Shown here: positions 44,526-50,291 of the stretch, in pieces | Layout of the letters: each line of letters starts with the position of its first letter | Numbering within the stretch: the first letter of the stretch is position 1 | DNA from: Nostoc sp. JL33 | GTDB taxonomy: Bacteria; Cyanobacteriota; Cyanobacteriia; Cyanobacteriales; Nostocaceae | Reading direction: 5' to 3' | Assembly (NCBI RefSeq): GCF_017114985.1 | Contig: NZ_JABXKP010000093.1 | Span: forward strand, 1-50,291 | DNA: 50,291 bases | Program-made: the position numbers and the translations under genes | The notes under the pieces: model-generated | Told to the model about the DNA's origin: nothing | Seen by the model: only the letters and a program-made list of their open reading frames with translations | Database searches by the model: none

Positions 44526-45536
44526 TTATCCTTCCTTTTTCAATACTTGAGCTGCTAGCAACGCTAATGCTGCTGTACCAGCGATCGCACCCCACTGGAG
44601 AAGCGGATTTTTTTCTAGCCAGTCGGAAACACTAGGTATAACTAAGTGACCATAATCACCGTTAACTCTGTCGTCTTCAGCAACAGGTTGATAAAAATTA
44701 TTTGATGCATCTTCAGATTTCGGCTCGGAACTATGCTGGAAATTGAAGCCGACCAGGAGTAACAGTGAATCTACTAATGGCGGTGAGATACGCTGTACCA
44801 AATCTAATATTTTAGCTACATCCCCAACCAAGAAGTCACGAGTTGGATGTTCGGCTACATAGAGGATAGCATCAGCTACAAGTTTAGGTTCGTAGTAAGG
44901 TGGTATCCCGGAAGGCTTTACGCCTAATTTCGTCAGCCCATTATTCCAGAAGGGAGTGTTGATAACTGCTGGCTTCACACTTGTGACACTGATAGGCCAT
45001 TTTTCATGTTGCAACTCAACGCGCATCGCTTCGATAAAGCCCTCGACTCCATGCTTGGCTGCCGAGTAAGCACTTTGGTAGGGGAGCGATCGCCTACCTT
45101 CCATTGAAGACACATGGATCAATGCCCCCCGTCCTTCACGCTTCAGATGGGGTAGAGCCGCCATTGCACCATACACCTGTCCCATGAGATCGACATCAAT
45201 GACATGCTTAAACTCTTCTGGTGTTGTATTGTCGAAAGTGGCAAAGATGCCGATAGCCGGGACATGTACCCATGTATCTAGTCGCCCGTAGACTTCCACA
45301 GTTTTATCTGCGATCGCTTTAACTTGGTCAAATACTTCCACATCAGCTACGCAATAAGTTGCCTCGCCGCCAAAGCTGCGAATCTCCTCGACTAAAGACT
45401 TTAGCTTCGACTCACCGCGAGCCGAGACTACCACTTTTGCCCCGCGTCTAGCAAACTCAAGAGCTGTAATCCGTCCGATGCCACTGGAGGCTCCAACAAC
45501 GGAAACAACCTGCTGATTGATTGGCTTTAATTGCAT
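44526..45536 (-). CDS. Short-chain dehydrogenase with C-terminal membrane anchor
   Basis: A 336-residue SDR. The NAD(P) motif is VVGASSGIGRITALEFARRG, the catalytic Ser lies in LIHVSSMEGRRS and the Tyr-Lys pair in YQSAYSAAKHGVEGF. The usual NNAG is changed to HVPAIG. Residues about 250-310 are an extension, and the end has one membrane helix (WGAIAGTAALALLAAQVL). The class reduces or oxidises alcohols or keto compounds; the substrate is unknown. It is longer than a PhaB reductase (about 240). It lies downstream of thiolase and phaC relics on the same strand, so a link to a former PHA operon is possible but not shown. The ATG is preceded by AAGGAGTAACACTT. Confidence 0.88.
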   Translation of the reverse strand: MQLKPINQQVVSVVGASSGIGRITALEFARRGAKVVVSARGESKLKSLVEEIRSFGGEATYCVADVEVFDQVKAIADKTVEVYGRLDTWVHVPAIGIFATFDNTTPEEFKHVIDVDLMGQVYGAMAALPHLKREGRGALIHVSSMEGRRSLPYQSAYSAAKHGVEGFIEAMRVELQHEKWPISVTSVKPAVINTPFWNNGLTKLGVKPSGIPPYYEPKLVADAILYVAEHPTRDFLVGDVAKILDLVQRISPPLVDSLLLLVGFNFQHSSEPKSEDASNNFYQPVAEDDRVNGDYGHLVIPSVSDWLEKNPLLQWGAIAGTAALALLAAQVLKKEG

Positions 45537-45606
45537 AAGTGTTACTCCTTAAAAGAAAATAGAGATTCGAGATTAAAAACATATTTGCGGGATGATTTAG
45601 CAACTT

Positions 45607-45837
45607 TCAAAATTCCCCCCCTGCTTGCCCCGGTAATGACTGTCCATGTCCGGCGCTAAGTACATTACCAAAAATATACAAGTCTAAAGCTTCTCCTGAT
45701 ACTCCCGCTCGTTCTAAGGCTGCACGCATGGCGATCGCACCTAAGTCTACTGGAGACAAATCTGCTAAGATACCTCCCAACCTACCAAGCGGTGTGCGTA
45801 CTGCTGAGACAATATAAGCTTCTTCCATACTTCTCAT
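45607..45837 (-). pseudogene. Thiolase (acetyl-CoA acetyltransferase) 5' remnant
   Basis: Only the first 70 or so residues of a protein of about 390 remain: EEAYIVSAVRTPLGRLGG, VDLGAIAMRAALERAGV and IFGNVLSAGHGQSLPGQA, the classic thiolase N-terminus. It then runs into a G7 tract and a stop (GGEF). The active-site cysteine region and the C-terminal His/Cys motifs are missing. The family makes acetoacetyl-CoA, the first step to poly-hydroxybutyrate (PhaA). A phaC relic lies upstream on the same strand. Confidence 0.85.
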
Positions 45838-46058
45838 TACTTTAGGAAATTCAAAATTGGAAATAATGAAACAACTTTGAATTTTAAATCAATTACTATT
45901 TCTAACTTCTCTACAAAATTGCTTTTGCTCGAATGATTTATTTTGCAAAAATAAACATATTAAAAATCTTAATATTAATTTACATTAATTTTCAGAGCAA
46001 TAAATCATTCTTTAGAGGTAAATGAAGTTTGGTATAAAAATATAACTATTAATATCAC

Positions 46059-46143
46059 GACTTACGCAAAAAGGCAGTGAGAGCCTTAATTTACCGTAGG
46101 GGCAATTCATGAATTGCCCCTACAGCGTTTACTTTTGCGTAAG
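46059..46143. mobile_element. Short MITE-like repeat with 28-bp inner palindrome
   Basis: CTTACGCAAAA (46061) and TTTTGCGTAAG (46133-46143) are inverted ends that share ACTTACGCA with the 209-bp element at 7689. Inside, 46096-46123 is a perfect 28-bp palindrome (GTAGGGGCAATTC and its complement). Confidence 0.65.
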
Positions 46144-46286
46144 AGGTTGTTTGAAAAGTATTGGGCGAATAGAATTCGCTACTACACAAACGAACGCGAA
46201 CAGCGTCTCGCAGAGAAGTCCACCTCCGTGGAAAGCATGAAAAATCAAGGTTTTTAACCCACGGAGGTGGGTTTTGTCTCGTGTAG
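46141..46286. repeat. Third copy of the GGGCGAATAGAATTCGC repeat
   Basis: From GGGCGAATAGAATTCGC (46164) through ACACAAACGAACGCGAACAG to GTGTAG (46286) this matches the tandem repeat at 27876-28206, with a different centre. Its left flank AAGAGGTTGTTTGAAAAGTA resembles the end of the element at 15254-15385. Confidence 0.7.
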
Positions 46287-46728
46287 CCAAGCCAGTGCGT
46301 TGGGCGGGCAATGCCCGACTTGTTCGCGCAGCGTCTCCCCTTGGGAGAAGCACCTGGCGCGCGACTTCTAGTCGCCTGGCTAGTAATAAATTAGACTTGT
46401 TCATTCATCCTCTAAGTCCTAAATATAAATAGACAGCGTAAACACCATTCAATAGGAGTAAATATAATAAATTTTTCAATACTTTGGAGCCGTTTTTCAG
46501 ACCGTTTAAGGAAGCCTAAAGGATACTTTTCAATCAGGGCTATTTCATTCTCATCTAGTCGGCCTCAGAATGAATTCACCTCTCTTATAACGAAAGCCAT
46601 CTAAAGATGACTGACAAAAGGTTCTAGTCCGTTAAAACGGACTTTAGCTATTAGCCTAGAACTTTAGTTCTAGGCGGTTTATGTATAGAATGAAATAGCC
46701 CTACTTTTCAATAACTGGGAATCTACAA

Positions 46729-47399
46729 TTAATCTCCCGCCTTCAGCCAATCGGCACTTGTTGGCGGTAGGTCGCGGATGATATCTACACAGTTATTGAT
46801 ATACCCGTTGATGTATTTATCAATAGTGAGCCAGCGATCGTCTTGGTTAGGATATCCCCAGTCAGACAATTTTGGATTTTAGATTTTAGATTTTAGATTG
46901 ACCCCAGCAATCAAGTGACTTGCTCTGTCATTTAATTTTAGATTTTGGATTTTAGATTTCTTCTCGCGTTTAAATTCGGGGGCTTGAGACCTTTTTAAAT
47001 TTTGGATTTTGAATCTTCTCTTCTTAGGCTTCGCCAACAATCCAAAATCCAAAATTTAAAATCTAAAATTCGGTCAATCAAGTAAATATCTAAGCCCAAG
47101 TTGAGTAAATTGGCAAGAAGCGATCGCCCCTCCTGTAAATCTACAATGTAGGGACGGTTAACTAACGCATAAACAATTACGATCGGAATATTAAACAAGT
47201 TTTCCGCCTGTGATTGGAAGTGGTACAGTACTACCTTGTCTTCCCGATAGACCTCTTGCTTAGGTGTCACCCCAATCTCAATCTCTTGTTTACGTAGGCG
47301 GTTGAAGGTATCTATGCCATTAACTAGCTTTTCGATTAGCTCGATAGACTCGTGCATCGTTTTTTGATAACATTTTGGATAAGAAAAAGGAAAGTTCAA
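46729..47399 (-). pseudogene. phaC: PHA synthase subunit PhaC remnant, split by an insertion
   Basis: The first piece (47399 or 47357 to 47073) reads HESIELIEKLVNGIDTF, EIGVTPKQEVYREDKVVLYH, IPIVIVYALVNRPYIVDLQE and LLNLGLDIYLID, the N-terminal third of a class III PhaC. After 46864-47071 of inserted repeat DNA the protein resumes exactly at DWGYPNQDDRWLTIDKYING, then YINNCVDIIRDL, and ends in foreign codons (PPTSADWLKAGD). The lipase-box cysteine and the catalytic Asp and His are missing. PhaC with PhaE polymerises 3-hydroxybutyryl-CoA on granules; this copy cannot. A functional phaC may exist elsewhere. Confidence 0.85.
46864..47071. mobile_element. Repeat insertion in phaC, about 208 bp, TGAC flanks
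   Basis: The insert lies between the PhaC codons for LID and WGYP. On the coding strand both junctions read TGAC, a possible 4-bp target duplication. The ends are similar when inverted (GAATTTTAGATTTT and CAATTTTGGATTTT). The body is made of ATCCAAAATCTAAAAT-like words with a short unique centre. No coding capacity. Confidence 0.65.
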
Positions 47400-47547
47400 G
47401 CCTTAGAAAAATATGGCAGTGCTTTTACCCAAATAAGGGTTTTTGATAAACCAAAAGCACTACCATACATTTTGCTGAGGATCATATTATATCTGAAATT
47501 TTTCCATGTCATCAAAAAACAAAAATGTCCTGCTTCAATAAATAGGA

Positions 47548-47724
47548 TTAGAACCGAATAAGTCCATAATAAGCACTTGCAGCAGCTATAAGTATTGTTA
47601 TTACTCCCAAAGCTATGCTAAGTAGAAATTGCTCAGAGGTCTTTTTATTGAGAGCTTCTTTACTTCCACCTTCAAGTGTCGTGCGTTCAGTATTGTTAGA
47701 ATTGGTTACGTTGTCACTTTTCAT
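47548..47724 (-). CDS. Small single-span membrane peptide
   Basis: A 58-residue frame from ATG 47724 to TAA 47548. The first 32 residues are polar (MKSDNVTNSNNTERTTLEGG then SKEALNKKTSEQ); the rest is one membrane helix (FLLSIALGVITILIAAASAY) ending YGLIRF. The N-polar, C-hydrophobic build and positive/polar lead are those of a real small membrane protein, but no family is recognised and the ribosome site (AAGAACC) is weak. It stands between the phaC relic and a stress-protein relic on the same strand. Confidence 0.45.
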   Translation of the reverse strand: MKSDNVTNSNNTERTTLEGGSKEALNKKTSEQFLLSIALGVITILIAAASAYYGLIRF

Positions 47725-47772
47725 GGTTCTTATCTTGTTTGATTATTTATTATTACAATTTCGCCTTTAATC

Positions 47773-48045
47773 CTAAAAATTACATCTAGCTTTAGGATTA
47801 AGGAAAAAGGTAGAAATAAGTACTAATACACTACCCCAAGTACTTGCTGCCAGTGTCTCTCTTACGGCTTTGCTTGTATTGGCATCTTGATCACCGATGC
47901 GATCGCCGAAGGCGGGGCGTAGCTCATCGCTTATCTGCGCCTCACCTACGCGATCGCCCTCCTCTACATCTTTAGCAATCACAGAAACTTTTTCCAGAGG
48001 AAAGTTTGCAGCTTTTAATTCATTAACTGCCTGCTCTTTACAACG
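47773..48045 (-). pseudogene. Stress-protein (GsiB/YflT-like, PF11181-type) relic without start
   Basis: The open stretch reads EQAVNELKAANFPLEKVSVI then AKDVEEGDRVG, matching the start region of cyanobacterial 'general stress' proteins (ELK.AGFPLEKVSVIAKD). No ATG precedes it: an in-frame stop is at 48046-48048, and only internal GTG codons remain. The middle (EAQISDELRPAFGDRIGD) is encoded by the dispersed repeat word GAAGGCGGGGCGTAGCTCAT, and the C-terminus (SVLVLISTFFLNPKA) does not resemble the family's Gly-rich tail. I read it as a gene broken by a repeat. Spacer 48046-48273 has nothing more. Confidence 0.5.
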
Positions 48046-48273
48046 TCATACGATTCCATGACTGCAATGTGGGAACTAAAGTATATTCCCTGATATTAGA
48101 AAGTGCTGAAAATATCTAAATCTTTCGTGGATTATAGAATATTTATTGTTAAATAGCTAGCAGTAGTATTTTTATCGCCCAGAAGTAAATTTCTTTTTAA
48201 GTCACTTTTGGGACTATCTATATATAGTATTGTGCCCAAATGAGAAAGGCTATAAATAAATCCACATTTTAGA

Positions 48274-50055
48274 TTATGTGCACTTTGTATCACTTTTTAC
48301 CTGCGTTCTCATAGCCATTTTTTCCAGTTCTTTCAGGTGTTGTGCATTCACTAGCCATTCCTCTTCTAAGGTAATTTTATCTGCACCATATTGACTTTTT
48401 TGCTCTTTTAGTGTTGCAATCTCATGATCAACTATTGCTAATGCTTTACCTTGAGTAATTGCTTTTTTTAGCAGATCAAACCGTGATGTTTCGTCAACCT
48501 GACGCAACAGCCGTAATATAAAACGACTGATGATAACTTCATCTCTAAAATCAAGAATGCCATTAGATTCATCATCTTGACACAATGAGAGTTGCTCGCT
48601 TACATCAAACAAAGCTTCCACAACTGAGGGAATATAATTTACAGGAATTTCCTGTTCAGTGGAATTTTCTAACTCTTCTATAAATACCCTAACTTGTGTT
48701 GTACCCCCTGGAAGTTTTTGTTTAGCAAGTTCTATCAAATGGTTTCTAAATTTTTCTGTATCTCCAACCAAACCAAGGATAATTTTTCTCTGGATATGAG
48801 ATAATTCACCTGCTGATAACGACAGACGAAAGTAAATAGGAAATATTTCTAAACTACACACACGTAGTTGTTCGCGCCATTCAAACTCTTGTTTTTCATC
48901 TAAAGAAGTATTAGCCAAAATGGATTTTAACTTCGGAAAAAGTTGCATAAGCAGATTTTTAACGGGCTGCTTGTCTTCATCTGCCAGTTGAGCAATCCAG
49001 GTATTCAGAAGAATGTTAAGTTCGTCTATTGAAGGGTCTACCTCTCCGACAAAAATATGAGGATTTTGATGAATTACGCTATATATCTTTGGACTAAAGA
49101 CTCGCAAACACTCAATAGCAATGTAATCAACTGGGTTTACTTCATCTTTTACTGCTGGATACGTCACTGTTAAAGTGTTAATAAAACGAACAATATCGCG
49201 GATGTTAGTAATAAAGTGATCTATTCCTTGAAAGTAAATATCACCCCAGCGAGTTTGGTTAATTTGTTGTTTTGGAGTTTCAGCAAATATATTTTCTAGC
49301 TTCGCAAAAAGCAGTCTGCGAAGTGAGGCTTTATCAGGAAGAGGTAACTCAAAACTCGCTTGAATAGTTTTTTCTAAGTATACTTCTCCTGATATCTCTT
49401 TGGTATCAGCAATTGTTTTCCCGACAATTTCTTTATCAAAAACTAGAAGATAGACAACGTTAGTAAAATTCCGCATTGCTTTGAATATACGAAATAGTTG
49501 CTTGATATCTTCAGCAGCCAACCGATCAATATCGTCAATTGTTACGACTATTCGCCGTTGCTGCTGTACTAACGTGTCTTCTACTTCTTCTTTTAATTCG
49601 GCAGCGTCCTTGTTCTTCTCGTCCAATAATGCTGCTAATGCCTTGCCAGTTTGAGCATAAGGTAGAGGAATGTCTGAAATAATCGCGGCAAAATCAGCTA
49701 GTCTCTCCTTCAAACCTTTCGGCACGGATGACTCTCGGCTTAAAACGTTTTGTAATTGCTCAAAAAAGCGCCTTGTGATATTTTCGTGTCCAGAGAATAA
49801 CCAGGGATTAAAAGGAACGATGATTGGTTTCTCTTCCTCTGGCTTTTGCTGAAGATAGTGAACTACAAAATTTAATAATGTAGATTTGCCAGAGTTCCAA
49901 GAACCGTAAACTGCAATAACGAAACCTTCAGGAAAGGTCATTTTGCAAATACTGTCCGCTAGATACTTGGCAAAATTCGCATGTCCTAGTAAATCTTTTT
50001 CTGGATCAACTAAGGAGCTATCTGCCGATATATCGTTAATTTCCGTCTGTGCCAT
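48274..50055 (-). CDS. KAP-family P-loop NTPase
   Basis: A 593-residue protein. Lead LLGHANFAKYLADSICKM, Walker A AVYGSWNSGKSTLLNFV (near 50-60), the KAP hallmark IVPFNPWLFSGHENI, then a helical insert, Walker B RIVVTIDDIDRLAAEDIKQL and the sensor region FTNVVYLLVFDKEIV. Many KAP proteins have two membrane helices in the insert; here it is only mildly hydrophobic (FAAIISDIPLPYAQTGKALA), so the protein may be soluble. The C-terminal half is helical without known motif. The family includes PifA, which blocks phage growth, and animal Kidins220. Defence is possible but rests on family only. No partner gene is visible before the window ends. ATG 50055 fits the conserved lead. Confidence 0.88.
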   Translation of the reverse strand: MAQTEINDISADSSLVDPEKDLLGHANFAKYLADSICKMTFPEGFVIAVYGSWNSGKSTLLNFVVHYLQQKPEEEKPIIVPFNPWLFSGHENITRRFFEQLQNVLSRESSVPKGLKERLADFAAIISDIPLPYAQTGKALAALLDEKNKDAAELKEEVEDTLVQQQRRIVVTIDDIDRLAAEDIKQLFRIFKAMRNFTNVVYLLVFDKEIVGKTIADTKEISGEVYLEKTIQASFELPLPDKASLRRLLFAKLENIFAETPKQQINQTRWGDIYFQGIDHFITNIRDIVRFINTLTVTYPAVKDEVNPVDYIAIECLRVFSPKIYSVIHQNPHIFVGEVDPSIDELNILLNTWIAQLADEDKQPVKNLLMQLFPKLKSILANTSLDEKQEFEWREQLRVCSLEIFPIYFRLSLSAGELSHIQRKIILGLVGDTEKFRNHLIELAKQKLPGGTTQVRVFIEELENSTEQEIPVNYIPSVVEALFDVSEQLSLCQDDESNGILDFRDEVIISRFILRLLRQVDETSRFDLLKKAITQGKALAIVDHEIATLKEQKSQYGADKITLEEEWLVNAQHLKELEKMAMRTQVKSDTKCT

Positions 50056-50206
50056 AATAAATTTTATTACTCATACTGCGATCGCCTGCGGGGGGGCATA
50101 GCCCATCGTGGCACATTCAGTAGGATGAGCAATCATACCTTACGATAGAAATTTTCAGTGAAATAATTTTCTCAAGGCTTATGCAATTGGTTCCAAATTA
50201 ATTATT

Positions 50207-50291
50207 AGGACGATCGCATTGACAAGAAATACCAAATATGAATCAAGGTTAAAAACCATATCTTTCGTAAGGGCACAGCATTGCTGTGCCC
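50207..50291. mobile_element. Second copy of the 209-bp MITE-like element, cut by window edge
   Basis: From AGGACGATCGCATTGACAAG at 50207 to the last base the sequence matches 7689-7773 with about five substitutions. The end motif has changed from CTTACGC to CGATCGC. The right end lies outside the window. The spacer 50056-50206 has only a HIP1-containing repeat word (GCGATCGCCTGCGGGGGGGC). Confidence 0.8.

Larger units (their letters stand above)
45838..46728. other. Gene-free repeat accumulation
   Basis: No functional gene. AT-rich sequence at 45838-46058 is followed by the two repeats listed separately. Near 46310-46380 are pieces such as GCAGCGTCTCCCCTTGGGAG, and near 46633-46676 two palindromes, GTCCGTTAAAACGGAC and CTAGAACTTTAGTTCTAG. 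The stretch separates the thiolase relic from the phaC relic and has the look of a deletion site later filled by repeats. Confidence 0.55.

Noticed and set aside
44526..45536. Calling the SDR acetoacetyl-CoA reductase PhaB because of the pha relics
   Set aside because: It is about 90 residues too long, has a membrane helix and an altered NNAG motif.
46129..46404. 91-codon frame on the minus strand
   Set aside because: Made of the dispersed GGGCGAATAG repeat; shares peptides with the frame at 27805.

Overview
The window looks like chromosome of a filamentous, heterocyst-forming cyanobacterium close to Nostoc/Anabaena. The HIP1 octamer GCGATCGC recurs throughout, intergenic spacers are long and full of small palindromic dispersed repeats, there is a PatA-type PATAN-REC regulator, and above all a hepC-hepA pair sits inside a long co-directional glycan gene cluster. 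I read that cluster as the heterocyst envelope polysaccharide (HEP) island known from Anabaena sp. PCC 7120.

Layout. 1-2334 (minus): a two-gene STAND system, a NACHT-type ATPase followed after 1 nt by a WD40 protein that leaves the window. 2335-3190: a nested inverted repeat and a 21-bp minisatellite. 3191-5641 (minus): pheT. 5642-9043: repeat-rich spacer, a Gly/Asn protein with nine 14-residue repeats, a 209-bp MITE-like element and a GT8 glycosyltransferase. 9095-9338: a broken vapBC relic. 9402-10793 (minus): the PATAN-REC regulator. 11494-15254 (plus): a TerY-P-like triad of vWA protein, PP2C phosphatase and a kinase carrying a zinc-knuckle, a membrane segment and TPRs.

15951-44338 (plus) is the HEP island, with 21 genes on one strand. 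It holds nucleotide-sugar and sugar-modifying enzymes (rfbF, L-2-hydroxyglutarate-oxidase-like protein, SDR, C-methyltransferase, PhyH-type oxygenase, rfbC-like epimerase, SAF-domain dehydrogenase, GMC oxidoreductase). It also has nine GT2/GT4 glycosyltransferases, a HepC-like initiating sugar transferase, the HepA ABC exporter, a Wzc-like chain-length/tyrosine kinase and a Wzy/WaaL-like polymerase. Together they can make, modify, assemble, polymerise and export a branched glycan. No Wza-type outer-membrane channel, Wzx flippase or CDP-glucose 4,6-dehydratase of RfbG type is seen here, so those steps must be encoded elsewhere or done differently.

44526-48045 (minus) is a decaying stretch: an SDR, a 5' remnant of a thiolase (phaA-like), a phaC remnant split by a repeat insertion, a small membrane peptide and a start-less stress-protein relic. 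48274-50055 (minus) is a KAP-family P-loop NTPase. The right edge carries a second copy of the MITE-like element seen at 7689.

The least explained items are the 14-residue-repeat protein next to GT8, the split STAND pair with near-identical WD40 units, the TPR-fused kinase triad, and the repeat elements that have entered coding sequence (GT4 at 38224, polymerase C-terminus at 41368, phaC at 46864).
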